From: Trachelipus rathkii
Lineage: Eukaryota > Arthropoda > Malacostraca > Isopoda > Trachelipodidae
Direction: 5' to 3'
Assembly (NCBI GenBank): GCA_015478945.1
Contig: JABUQX010053508.1
Location: 85,001-118,400, forward strand
Length of the DNA: 33,400 bases
Both the position numbers and the translations under genes were made by a program. Positions 19,755-32,865 of the stretch are shown here, one piece after another (the stretch's first letter is position 1; the number at the start of each line of letters is the position of its first letter). Under the pieces are notes generated by a model that was not told where the DNA came from, searched no databases, and worked only from the letters and a program-made list of their open reading frames with translations.

Positions 19755-21930
19755 GTACATTTGTATTTAAAGGAGATATATGAATGCTTTCAAGCTCTTT
19801 CACACATTTACAGCTATATAAGAAATCATATAATACATCTATAATTATTTATTTTTGTTTGTATACTTTTTTACTCTTGTGTGTTTGGGTGTCTTTTTCA
19901 TATCTTTTCAGGTGTACAGTGTGTTCGTATATTAGTAGTAGTCAATACTTATTTTTATATAATAATACTTAAAATAATTATTAGCTCATTTTAAATAACT
20001 AACTAGTTCAAACTGTGGTATTATTTATTATCTATATACTTTTTATCTTTTCTTTTTCCCCTTTCATCTATGTCATGTATCTAGTTTATATCACTCTTAT
20101 ATTTAATTGCCTTCCTATTACTATTATAATTAATACTAGTATTTCTCTACTCTTTACTATATTTTATTATTAATGGTTATATAATATTATTATCACTATT
20201 TAGATGTATATTTAATTATGGGTATTCTTTATTATTTTAACTATCTCTAGCTTTATTCTCTACTATTATATTTATTTAATTATTCTATCTCCTATATTAT
20301 ATTGTAATATATCGGGGTTATTATGGAGTGAGCTGATTATAATTATTTGTGTGCTTGTGATATATTATAGATATAATTATTATATGCAATTATATTAAAC
20401 TTATTTTTTTTTATTATCATTGATATATTATATTGACTCAGTATCATTTATTTACGATTTGTATTTTTAATAGAGGAACTATATTTTGATATTGTATAGT
20501 TTTGTATCTATATAATACTTGACTTATGGTAGGGGCTTGAGGATTAAGTAGTCACTACATATTTATTTGATCTGGAGTATTATATATAGCCTTGAGTGCG
20601 ATGTTTTGTTGTGTACCTTCTTTTTATTCCATGTTGCTGACGGGTGGGGATTTACTGTTACGGTAGTAGTGTGAGTCTTTTTGCTCACTATATAAATTGA
20701 TGTTTTATATTACTATATTAATATATACTAGTAATAGTTACCTACTTTATTATTACTCTATTGCTATTAATATATGTAGGATATGAGATACTTATTGTAT
20801 ATACAGCGTATTATATAATACTATAAAGTCATCTCACACATAAATGATAAGATTATTTGTCTTTCCCCACATTTTCCAGAACTATTACTATATTTATATA
20901 AGAATATTATATATATATTAATACTAATTGAGTATACTTTTAATAAATATTTTGCATATATATTAAATAAATACTATTTTATTATATATTTTACTATTTT
21001 ACTATTAGTTTATTTTTTATCAATATATTACTATATATTTCTACTATTTAATATATTATTATACGATTTTCTTCAATCGTATTTCCACCCCTCGAAATGC
21101 TCCTTCAATCTCCTTAAATAATATTATCAAAGGACCTTATATAAGAGAACCATATATAAGTATACCCTACATATATATTTTTTCTAAAATCTGTTATTTT
21201 ACTGAGTGATCTTTATTATACTAATATATTTTATCTAGTAGTTTACTATATGAGTTTTTTGGAGTATACTCATATATTATAATACCTATCTACTATATAT
21301 AATATATTATATCTAACTTAGATAATCAATTCACTTACTATATTATATTAATTTCTATTTACTAGCTTATATTATTTATATACGCCTTATAGTTATAATA
21401 TATACGACATAATAGATACTTTATACTACTAACAAGTATTTATATACTTTATACATGAATTCTTCACGATTTTAGCTCGCATATATAATTACAGCTGAAT
21501 ACTTCTATCATATTTAAAATCTATATTATACTCTCCTCACCTCGGGACTACGGAGGTATGAGCGCGCGCGCTTTTAACGCTATATATATATTTATCAAGA
21601 CTATGATGATTCACATGATTAACTTTTTTGTTAGTATTATATCTTAGATTTTTGATATATTATTTTTTACTTGTTTATTTATTTTTTCTTACGCTATTGT
21701 ACTAATATAGTGATCATATGTTGTTATTTAGGTTATATAGTTGCTATATTATATCCCTATGTTATATATTTAAATATACTATATCTTTATATTTACTTAT
21801 ATATATTATACTATGGTCTGTATATATCTATACATTATATATTTCTACTTTTTTTTATTTATATATTAATATTGCTATTGTATATATTATTTTCTGTGTA
21901 CTTAGTACGAGTAGCTTTTTTGAGAGCTAT
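19755..21930. other. Long very AT-rich non-coding stretch
   Basis: Over 2 kb of T- and A-rich DNA with TATTA/TATAC words but no regular array, gene or element motif. A less AT-rich island at about 20560-20690 has a small hairpin (GTGAG...CTCAC). Another at about 21535-21580 has a short GCGCGCGC run. The open frames near the right edge encode almost only Ile, Tyr, Leu and Phe and are composition artefacts. Confidence 0.6.
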
Positions 21931-22561
21931 ATAACTATTAATATATATATATATATTATATATATATATATATATAATATATATATATATTCTAATATAT
22001 ATATATATAATAATTAATATAATACATAGTTTTTATTAAGTTCATATTATATATATATATATCTATCTATATATAATGTCGGATGAGTAATATATATATT
22101 ATATGCTATATATATATATATTACTATATATAGGATAGGGATACGTATGTATAATATTAATTAGATCATATAAATTAATTGAAACCTATTGCATACAAAA
22201 TTTCAGCTATATTTACTATATATATATATAATATTTGCGTAGATGAGTTATATGTAGTGTACTATATAGTAGTATATATATTAGGGAGTGGGATATAGGC
22301 TACTATCAATCATTTATTTGTGAGATTATATATAAGTGATATTAAATAGAAATACTATCGTGTAGAGTAAAAGCGAATGAATATAAGAACGAAATAGTGT
22401 TAGTTGGAGTTAGTATTAGTAGTATATATTTTAATTCACTACTATTATATATATTTATACTCTAATTCTTGTGATATTTCTTTTTTTTTTTTACCGGAAA
22501 CTATATGATATAGGTTTTATTTACTTAGTATTTTAATTCTATATTCTATCATATATATAAG

Positions 22562-22602
<41 letters not shown>

Positions 22603-23130
22603 TATATATAGATATATAGTATACACGTTATAGGTATCGGGGGTTGACTATCATGGGAGTGAGTTAGGTTGTTATATATATTACCTAATATACTAAGTTA
22701 TATATATGTATATATATTATAATATAATAATTAATATAATAATATATATATATATAATATATATATGTTTATATATTATATATATATATATACCTATATT
22801 ATATATATATGTGTTTTATATGTATTTATCTAGTATATTCTTATTTTCTATATACTCATGGTATATATTTACTATTTCTACTCACTTTATACTATTTCAT
22901 ATTATTATCTTAATTAACTAAATATCGCTATATAGGCATTATAGTTAATATAATATATATATAGTTATATTAGTTATATGAGTATTTTAAATGTTATTTA
23001 TACTTATATATATTCTATTAATATATATATATACTATTTTCTGGAAAGTATAATACTATATATACTATTATATATTATATAATATATATATATATCATAT
23101 CTATTTTACTATAGTATATAATAGTACTGC
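21931..23130. repeat. (TA)n-dominated region
   Basis: Many TA tracts separated by short unique islands (about 22140-22520, 22615-22680, 22810-22920). No coding frame other than TA-derived Ile/Tyr strings. Confidence 0.8.
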
Positions 23131-25093
23131 ATGGCGACATTTATTATAGGTGGTAGGTACGAGTGTAGGGCATCGCCTCAAATTGGCTTCTTAGTGCCAA
23201 TTGGCTATTATTTTCAATATAACTATTAAATTTATATAACTTAAATATATATTATACAGTATATAATATATATATATATATATGATATAACTGCTGGCCT
23301 ATATATACCTACCAGGCTTTATATATATACTAGTTAACTAGATATATATTTATAACTATATATATAATACATGTATATAATCATATATATATATATAATA
23401 TATATATTATATATATTATTATATATATATATATATATAATATATATATAGTATATATATATAGTAATATACCTACTATATATATATATATAGGCTCACT
23501 CAGAGAGAGAGAAAGTGTATGATCCTACTATAACTATTATTAATTTTTATCATATATTCATTAAATATTATATATATATATAATATTCTAGTATTACTTT
23601 TTTTGACCTTTATTTATAATATTTATACATTATATATACTATAACCCTAACTATTATACCTTTATACTTATATGAGGTATATTTCGTAAAGGATCACTGC
23701 TAACGCTCGGATCTAAATTCTAACTCTCGATTTCCTTTTTCAATATTAGAGATTCGTTCAACTATATTATATATGTTTCAATAAAATAGTTGCGTTTCTA
23801 TATGCTTAGGCAAGTTCGTATTGGCCCCCGGACCGTGCATCTTAATATTTAGCTGTTATTTTTTTAAAGAATATCCCAATTTAAATTAAATTAGAAGAAA
23901 TATAATAATATATTAACTATATTTTAATAATAAATTTAATTAATTAACTAATTTAATTCATTTTATGCTCCTTGATCATCTCTATGCTGGCCTTATTTAA
24001 TGTTTTTCATATTAATCAATATAGATGTATTTATGAAACTCTCATTAGAGTCGCCATACTCGCAAGAGTGAGCTTCCTTCTTGGCTAGTAGCTAATTTGC
24101 CTAGGTAATCGGACATTTCGTTTTATTTGATGTTAATATTATGAGAATGTTTCTTTGTATGATGTTTGAATCATTGAATAGTGCTTTTATTATTATTAAT
24201 TTTAATTATATTACTGATTTTGTTTCGCTTTTAAAATTGAGCTCTTAGTTTATAAATACGGGGATACTGGAATCGTATTTAATTAAATTCAGTAATAAGT
24301 TATATTTTAAGATCTGTGTTTGCTGAATATATATATAACAATAATACGTATACATTATATAATAGTAATATATTATATTTTTGTATTATGTTAATTCTTA
24401 TTATTATATATATATAAATATATATATAAAGTTTTTTTGCGACTTACTAGTAGTGTTATATGACTATATAATACTTATGGAATATATAATATATATATAA
24501 TATACGGTATTTCTAATATTAGTATATTAGTAAAATAAGGCTATATAAGTATACTATGCTATATATAGTTTATAAGCTATATATATATTTATATTAATTT
24601 GGTATTATTACTAATATATATATATATAGTATTAGATATATATATATAGTTATAATATATATTTTTAGAGTCTTAATAGTTTATAGCTAATATTAATAGT
24701 TAAGATGTATAGTTGTAGTATTATTAATTAGTATTATAATAGTATATATATTATATATATTTATATATATATTATACTATACTATACTATAACCTTATAT
24801 ACTACTTAAATATATATATATATATAATATAATATATATATATATATATATTATTATATATATATTATATATTAATATATATATATACTAATAATAAAAT
24901 ATATATTATTATAGTTATTTATTTATTTATAATATGATTTTTATAAATATTATATTATAACTACTATTTTTTAAATCTATTATATGGTATTACCTATCAG
25001 CTAGTTATCTATTACAGTATATAAAGGTTTAATAATAGTTATCTTAACTTTTATATTATATATACTGATAATATTGGTATATATGAGTACATG

Positions 25094-25290
25094 CCACGCG
25101 AGCTCTCAAATAAATTGGATGTATTCTTCCAATTAGGGGCTCGAGCTGATGGGGGGACAGAGGGGACGAGGTTAAGTTAGGTTACTTAGAAGCTAACCAA
25201 CTTCCTAGACTATATCCTTACCTATGCACACCAACCTAGCAACCTAACTTAACCTACACTATACACTAACCTAACCTAAACTAACGCATA
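25094..25290 (+). repeat. Hairpin plus TTAGG/CCTAA telomere-like cluster (unit A)
   Basis: A hairpin (CGAGCTCTC near 25099 with GGGGCTCGAG near 25136; inner arms ATTGGA and TCCAAT) precedes GAGGGGACG and GGTTAAGTTAGGTTA. About 60 bases later comes the reverse set, with AACCTAACTTAACC and CTAACCTAACCTAA. The motifs are degenerate TTAGG units in both orientations. This is interstitial, not a chromosome end. Confidence 0.75.
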
Positions 25291-25661
25291 ACCTAATTAA
25301 AAAAATTATAAGAACAATACTGAAAGCCTGAAATTAACTTTGAGTGGTTAGCTAATATTATATGATTTTATATTTATATATTATCTTTTATTATATATGT
25401 ATATAGTATTATTATATATTAATTATATATATAGTATATATAGCCTTATTTATATTATTATATTATTATATATCTATATATAAGTATATATGTTTATTTA
25501 TATTTTATGATTATTTATTATTTAATATATATTATCATAAAAATATTCTATTCTATATATTATTAATATTAATATTAAATATAATAATATAATATTATAC
25601 TATAATATTATATATTATATATTATATTAATATATATATATATTTATATTATTAATAATAT

Positions 25662-26586
25662 ATTTCAAAAGTCCCTAAGTTGGTTTGAACACTTACCCTT
25701 TAGGATGTTTAAGCCAAGAGGTGTTATATCCTTAACCACGATTGGACTAAAGGAAATTCTGCAGGTTCCACTGATAAGCTTTCTTGCTTCAAGAGGAGTG
25801 AAGGCTGTCCGTTTGACATCTAACTCCAGACAGATTCTCCCGTCACACTCAGGGTTTAGAGTAACATTTGGGTAAATTTAATTTCGGGAGGCTAAATAGG
25901 TATAACCAGATATTTTGGCACTTAAAATCGTAGCATTTTTTTTTTATTTTTCGAAGTCCTAAAGTGGGTTTATGAAATCCCTTACTCTTTAGGAGTAAGA
26001 GCCTCAAGGTGGTTTACATGTTAGACCTCACAGATGGACTAAAAGGAAAATCTGCAGGTTACACTGAAGCTTTGCTTCCCAAGAGGAGTGAAGGCATGTG
26101 GTTGACATCTAACCTCCAGACAGATCTCCCGATAATACCCTCGGGTTCAGAGGTAACACTTGGTAAATTTATTCGGGAGCTAAATAGGTATACAATATTT
26201 TGGCACTTAAATCGTGCATATCTATTTGTATTTTTCAAAACCTAAGTGGGATTTGTAACCCCTTACCCTTTTGGTGTTAAGGCAAGATGTGTTACCCATT
26301 ACCGCAAAGATGGACTAAATGGAATCATACTGACAAGGTTCCACAGAAGCTTTGCTCCCAGAGGAATGAATGGCATGTCGTGACATCTAACCTTCACAGA
26401 CAGATCTCCCCTCCACCCTCTCGGTCAGAGGTACACTGGTAAGAATTTTTAATTTCGGGAAGCTAAATAGGTCATTACAGACATTTTGGCACTTTAAGGG
26501 TAACACTCTTGGCTTAACATCCTAAAGGTAAGGGTTTCAAACCCACTTAGGGATTTTTTGAAAAATACAAATAATGCACGATTTAA
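25662..26586 (+). repeat. 285-bp tandem array closed by an inverted end (unit A)
   Basis: Three head-to-tail copies start at 25662, 25949 and 26233 (periods 287 and 284). They share phrases such as GACAGATCTCCCG, GGGAGCTAAATAGGT and GAAGCTTTGCTTCCCA. The array ends with about 90 bases (26495-26586) in opposite orientation: GGGTAACACTCTTGGC, CCACTTAGGG and AATGCACGATTTAAG. These are the reverse complement of the junction between copies (26205-26297). The layout is a TIR-like right end on an amplified core. One frame is open for about 34 codons per copy (…STEALLPKRSEGM…) but is disrupted between copies. No transposase is seen. Confidence 0.8.
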
Positions 26587-27367
26587 GTAAATTCTTTATT
26601 ATATATTAGTTTTATAGTTTTATATATTATTATTTTATTTGATATAATTAAGTTATATTTTATTATATTTTTTAGTATATATAGTCTATTATACTATATA
26701 TTATTCTATACTATATATATATAAAGTATTTCCAATAAATTATTTATATCAGTTTATCAGAGTGAGGAGAAGAATGGAGTTAGAGAGATGATTGTCAAAT
26801 ATAGTTCTCCGCGTAACTGAATCCTTCGTATGTATACTAATATTCAATGCCCAGAAATTGATATTCTTTAGCAGTATCCCAGCACGATTCCAAAACACCA
26901 TTAATCACAATCATTAAATTTATAATATATTCATGGGCTCCTATAGTATAGTTTACCGGCTAGTACTAATCAGATACTTTAGCTCATATAACAATAGATA
27001 TTTTTTATAGTCTACATATTACTAATATATAATATATAGTATTATATATGGCATAATTTACTAGCTGTCTATACTGAATGGTTGCGACTAATCTTGACTG
27101 TCTTTACTCGCTCCGGACTCAATGCTGTGCGTGGTCCGATGTGTGGAGCTCATGCTCATGGTCTCATTAGCTCGTATCGTCTGTTTGTCAATATATTCCT
27201 GACTTTTACTAGGTCTCTATCAACACGTTAGTGGTTATGTAGGTTATTATACGTTTCATTTATATACATCATTATATATTTTTATTATATATATTAATTT
27301 CTATAATATATTATATTATTATTATCTATATATTATTATATACTGTATATATATTATTATATATTAT

Positions 27368-27410
<43 letters not shown>

Positions 27411-28551
27411 CTATATATTATTATACTATATATATATATATATATATATATATTAAGTATATTTCTAATTAATATATATATATATATATTATATTATATC
27501 TCTATTTATATATCACTTAGAGAAATTAGTAGTAAAAATTTTAACTACTAGAAGTATTAAGGAACATTAACTATTTTTTTTAGTAAATTTTTACTTACAC
27601 GGTATGCTTTATGTTAAGAATTTTAACGCTGGTTAATTTTTTTTAATATTTCTATTGAAAGTTGTTCAATGAACTTTGCTATGGATCAGTTTTTTAGGGT
27701 TTGCCTTTTTTTAGTATGTCTATTTAAATATTTTTATCCGAAATGTGGATTACATTCTGTAACCCAATTAGTGGCTGTAATTTCTACTACATAACATTTG
27801 CAAACAACACCGATATCTCGTAGTAATTATAACACCTAGTTTAATAAATTAAAGCGACTACTCTTATTGTAAACAATTACTATTTTTTTGCAACATGTTT
27901 ATTTTGGACTACAGTGAAGAAATATTTACGTCCACTTTGCTGGTAAAATTATCAAATAAAGAGTTTAACTCTATAGTTTTGAAAATACACTTAAGATACA
28001 GAAAATAATTAATTGGAACGTAGGTTTAATTCGCTTTATTGCGCTAAGAAAAATATATATATAATATAGTATTATATATTAATAATATTAATATTCATAT
28101 AATATATATATAGCTATACTATAATATATACTATATGAGTGTATATATATATAATATATATACTATATATTATATATATATATATATGTATATATAATTA
28201 TATATATCAAGTGGCGACTTTTAGGGGTAGGCAGGATAGGCAACGCCTACTTGCCCTTAGTGAAAAATCAAAATATTAAAAATTCAGATGAAATGAGACT
28301 AGTTAATCTCATATCTATATATATATAATATATATGATATATATATATATTTATATACCATTAATATTTATATATATATATATATATATTATGAATCCTA
28401 TATATAAGCTATTATATATATACTATAATATATTAATATAATATATATTACGTAATATATATATATATATTATGATAATATATATATAGTATATATATAT
28501 ATATATATATAAATATATATATAATAACTATCTATATATAATATATATATA

Positions 28552-28595
<44 letters not shown>

Positions 28596-29424
28596 ATATA
28601 TATATTATAATATTGATATTTGTTCGAAGGCTCACTGATAAGCCGACGCCTTAAATTTCTAACCGATTTTCTTTTCATATTAAGAGATTGGGTAAACTGT
28701 TATTTTCTCTGACTCAAATAAAATAGTTCCTTTCCTATTATGGCTAGCAAGTTTCCGTATTGCGACCGAACTCAATTAGCAGTCATTTTTCTTTTTAAGA
28801 ATCCCAATTTAAATTACATTCTTAGAAGAACAATTAATAATAATATTATTATAATATAATAATCAAATAATAATTAACTAATTAAATTAATTTTATGCTA
28901 ACTTGATCATTCTATACCGGCTTATTTCATTCTCAATTTTCATATAGAAGTATATGACTCTTCTTCCGACGAGAGGTCGCATTCTGGATTGAGTGAGACT
29001 CCTTCTTGGCTAGTAGCTAATTTGCCTCGGAAAACCAGTAGTTTTTTTTCATGTTATTCATGAGAATGTTTCTGTATGGAATTGGAGTTAGTAATCAATA
29101 GAAATTTCCATATTATTATTTTAATTTATTACTGAACTAAAAATTCTTTTAATAGAATTGAGCTCTTAGTTTTATAAATATCTTCGGGATTTGTTCATTT
29201 AGTATTCGATTAGGTTCATTAAAAATTTAATTTTTTTCCTGAATAAAACATCACCTTCTTAAAATATACTAGAGGTATAATATATATATATATATATATA
29301 AATATATACACTATATATGTACTATATATCATATATATATATTATTATATAGAGATATATATATATATTATAATATATCTATATATATATTATATATACT
29401 ACATATTAATATATTTACTATTAT

Positions 29425-29590
29425 CGCGCGGCCTCAAAAATTGGAGTATCTTCATTAGGGGGCCGAGCTGAATGGGACAGAGGGGACGAAAGTTAGGTTA
29501 GTTAACTTCGTGAGCTAGCCTTACTATCCTAACTAATCTAACGCTAGCAACCTAACGCTACAGCCTAGCCTAAACCCTAACCTAACTAAC
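29425..29590 (+). repeat. Hairpin plus TTAGG/CCTAA telomere-like cluster (unit B)
   Basis: Partner of 25094-25290. Hairpin arms read CGGCCTC and GGGGGCCG. They are followed by GGGACAGAGGGGACGA, GTTAGGTTAG, and later CAACCTAACGCT-like and CCTAACCTAACTAAC words. The same order and orientation as in unit A. Confidence 0.72.
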
Positions 29591-30002
29591 TATTAGAAAA
29601 TTAAAGAGAAAAGCAATACTGAAACTGAAATTAAGTGAGTTATTTATATATCTAGTATATATATATACTATATATATATATAAATATATAATATATACTA
29701 TATATAATATATAATTATATATATAATAATTTGTGCAATATTAATATATATAATAATATAATATATAATATATATATTATATATATTATATTATAATAAT
29801 ATATATTTTATATTATAATATATATATTCATAGTATACTCAGGACATAGTATATATATAATAGTATATTACTATATATATATTATGTCTATTATATTATT
29901 ATATATAATTTTATATAGTAAATTATATATATATATATATATTATATAATTATATTTATATATATATAATATTCTATATATATATATAATATTACTATTA
30001 TA

Positions 30003-30656
30003 TTTCAATAAGTCCCCTAAAGTGGGTTTCAACCTTACGCCTTTATAGAGAATGTTATAGCCATAAGAGTGTTATCCCTTTAAACACGAATGGACTATCA
30101 AAAGGAAATTCTGCCTAGGTTCCACTGAAGCTTTGCTTCCCAAGATGAGTGAAGGCATGTCGTTCATCTAACCTCCAGACAGATCTCCCCGTATACACTC
30201 GGGTCAGAGGTTACACTGGTTAATTAATTTTAATCGGGAGCTAAATAGGTATATATACAGACATTTTGCAACTATAAATCGTTCATCGCTCATATTATTT
30301 TAGTGTTTTATCGCTTAATATTTCTTATTTACACGTTACCTTAACTTTCAAAATACTAGAATCCAAGAGTGCTTACCCTTAACCTCACTGATTGGACTAA
30401 AAGTGAATACTGCAGGTTCCACAGAAAGCTTTGCTTCCAAGAGGAGGAGGCCCATGGTCGTTGACTATCTAAACACTCCAGACAGATCTCCCGTCACCCT
30501 CGGTCTGAAGGTAACACTTGGTATTTTATCGGGAGCTAAATAGGCATTACACGAACATTTTCACTTAAGGGGTAACACTCTTGGCTAACATCCTTAAGGG
30601 TAAGGGTTCAAACACACTTAGGTGACTTTTGAAAATACTCAATATAATGCACGATC
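30003..30656 (+). repeat. 285-bp tandem array closed by an inverted end (unit B)
   Basis: Two direct copies (from 30003 and about 30346) instead of three, the second missing part of its start. They are followed by the inverted end at 30566-30656 (GGGTAACACTCTTGGC, CACTTAGG, ATAATGCACGAT). The phrases GACAGATCTCCC and GGGAGCTAAATAGG are retained. Copy-number difference with conservation of the inverted end is the key comparison with 25662-26586. Confidence 0.78.
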
Positions 30657-31955
30657 AGTGTTAAATGTCTGTATAATATTATATAATTAATAATATATAA
30701 TAACTATTCTATTATATATATATTATAATATATATATTTATAAATATATATTTATATCCATATATATTATATATAATAATATATATAAATTATATATATT
30801 ATTTATCATAGAAGAAGAGAGAGAGAGAGAACGAGAGGAGAGAGAAGAGAGTCAATATAACCTCTCCGCGTAACTGAAACCTCTGTATGTACTGACATCA
30901 CGGTCGCCTCCGCAAATGCGACTCAAGCGTACTCTAAGCGCTCAAAAAATTTCTAACTGATCTCACAATCTAATTAATATATATACTATAGGTATATTAT
31001 ATTAATGTATAGCTAGTGCTAGTTATATATATACTAGTATCTTGTACAAGTACGTATGTGATATTTATATTTATCTATATATTAGGGGATCTTGTTTTTG
31101 CTCTTTCGTATATATATTATATTATTTATGGTACGTATTCATTATTGGCATATATCTTTTCCTTTGTGGTCCTAATAATTTCTGAACTTGTGCTGGCTAG
31201 TAGCTTGACTGAGCTACGCCGCACTCATATGGCTGATGCCTTATCCGTGCGGTGGCTGGAGCTCATGCCATGGCTCGTGGCTGTTTCTTATATATATATA
31301 TATACTAGCTATATAATATCTAGTAATATATATATAATTGTGATATTTTGTGCAATTACTATAGGTTATATATATATATAATATAATAAGTGAGCTACAT
31401 ATATATATATGCAACATGATAGATATATTTTATTTATATATTATATTCACTGTAGAAGGAAATTAAGCTAATAATTTTAACTACTATGAAGTAGTAAGTC
31501 ATATTTAAGCTATTTGGTTTGTTATAGGTACTTTTACTTAACACAGTAAGTTTATGTTTCGAATTTACCTGGTTAAATTTTTACTATTTTATTGAGTTGT
31601 TCAATGAAACTTTCATATGGAGTAGGTTTGACTTTTTTTAGTAAGTTTAATATTTTTCCGAAACTGTGTTTATAAACATTCTGTAACCCGAAATACGTGG
31701 TAATTCTACTACATACACATAATTCAACCAACCACCGATATCGTAAAGTAATTATAACACCTAGTTTAATAAATTAGGCGACTCCTTAGTAATTGTAACA
31801 ATTACTATTTTTGCATGTTATTTTGACTACCCATGAGAAAAATAATTGATTACTCCTCCAATATTTGCTGGTAAAATCTATCAAAATAAAATTTAAGTAA
31901 TTTATAAAGGTGTGTGTGTTATATACTATACAGAAAAATATAATGGAAGTATTGT

Positions 31956-32400
31956 GGTGGAGGATTTTTGTAGTAGTCTGATATATATACGGGATTGTTG
32001 GTTTTGAGAATATATGAACCTAATAAGTGAAGTGGAGGCGTACGCTTCTCTCTTGCGGGTGAAGAAAGTAGTGTCGTGTCTTTCCTTCTCTGACTAACGT
32101 AAATGTGATGCTTTCTCCACGTTTACTTCAGATGGTTATGCGATGTTTCGTCAATATTCTCCTTTCCTTCTCAGGTGTCTCGTGGTACACCCTCCCTTAA
32201 TTCCCTCCGGGAGGGGTCCCTGTACTTCTGCCGGCCCCCGACTCCTTCTCCTTCCTCCTCTATTGGCAATCCATACCATTTGATCACTTTGTTTGTTTTT
32301 CTCTTCTATTTTATATTTTGCTATTTTAACTTTTGTTTCAGACATCCCCCATGATAAGTGTGCGAGCCCTATGGGAGGTAACTATGCTGTGCCTCGTTAT
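31956..32400. other. Mixed-composition unique segment, identity unknown
   Basis: Noticeably more GC-rich than its surroundings. It contains a strong hairpin CCCTCCGGGAGGG (near 32206) and pyrimidine-rich blocks (GACTCCTTCTCCTTCCTCC). The minus-strand frame at 32345-32151 reads RGGRRRSRGPAEVQGPLPEG, an Arg/Gly-rich product of the pyrimidine-rich DNA. No domain is recognised. It could be the leader of a retroelement or a repeat family member; there is no decisive motif. Confidence 0.35.
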
Positions 32401-32560
32401 ATATCATATCACCTCTATATTAACCACTAATATTATACTATATATATAATATATAATATAATATATTATATATTATAGTATATATTATTACAATATATAT
32501 ATATATATATATTTATATATTTATATAATATTATAATATATATAATATATATATAATATA

Positions 32561-32598
<38 letters not shown>

Positions 32599-32865
32599 AT
32601 ATACTATAATATATCACTGCCGGGACATTTTATAGGCTATTACTATATATATATATATATATTATATATAGTCTTTATTAGGTTTTTTAGCTGAGAGATT
32701 TGATATTTACCGTTCTATATCAAAAATATATATATAATATATATATTATATAATTTATATATATTATATTAATATATATATATAATATATATATATAACT
32801 ATACTTACCAAACCCTGTATCTACTATCCTATATATATTTATATAATCTATTTTATATATATTTT
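32401..32865. repeat. (TA)n microsatellite
   Basis: TA repeats with a unique island at about 32617-32640. That island (GGGACATTTTATAGGCTATT) faintly resembles the start of units A and B (GGCGACATTTATTATAGG), but is too short to call a third unit. Confidence 0.85.

Larger units (their letters stand above)
23132..28211 (+). repeat. Tandem segmental duplication, unit A
   Basis: First of two direct copies of a composite block. Conserved islands and their partners in unit B, in the same order and orientation: 23132-23215 (28212-28280), 23683-24330 (28623-29245), 25094-25350 (29425-29643), 25662-26586 (30003-30656), 26755-26835 (30808-30890), 27080-27200 (31190-31295), 27512-28045 (31452-31950). 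A shared word in the second island is TTCTTGGCTAGTAGCTAATT, found at about 24079 and 29002. Between islands lie TA tracts of different length in the two units, so the offset falls from about 5080 at the start to about 3940 at the end. No gene is recognised in the unit. Confidence 0.85.
28212..31955 (+). repeat. Tandem segmental duplication, unit B
   Basis: Second direct copy of the block at 23132-28211, shorter because several TA tracts and one 285-bp repeat are missing. Differences in the islands are largely single-base insertions and deletions with many homopolymer length changes, as well as substitutions. Similarity fades around 31920-31955, and the following sequence (31955-32400) has no counterpart in unit A. 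The Ile/Tyr-rich frame at 31016-31381 is TA repeat translated, plus part of a conserved island; it is not accepted as a gene. Confidence 0.83.

Noticed and set aside
21671..22017. Overlapping hydrophobic frames resembling a membrane protein
   Set aside because: Composition follows directly from TA/TTA-rich DNA; two frames are open at once, as expected for low-complexity sequence.
22706..22921. 71-codon Ile/Tyr-rich frame
   Set aside because: TA-repeat artefact.
25160..25290. True telomere
   Set aside because: Units are degenerate, in both orientations and interstitial, with unique sequence on both sides.
26009..26245. 78-codon frame in the 285-bp array
   Set aside because: It covers one repeat copy only and is broken by indels in the others, so it is treated as satellite sequence.
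31016..31381. 121-codon frame, the longest but for composition artefacts
   Set aside because: Mostly TA-derived; the middle is a conserved island of unit B whose partner in unit A (27080-27200) is not open in a matching frame.
32151..32345. Minus-strand Arg/Gly-rich 64-codon frame
   Set aside because: Product of pyrimidine-rich DNA with no recognised domain, and no upstream or downstream gene context.
32617..32640. Start of a third tandem unit
   Set aside because: The similarity to the unit start covers only about 20 bases and is not followed by other islands.
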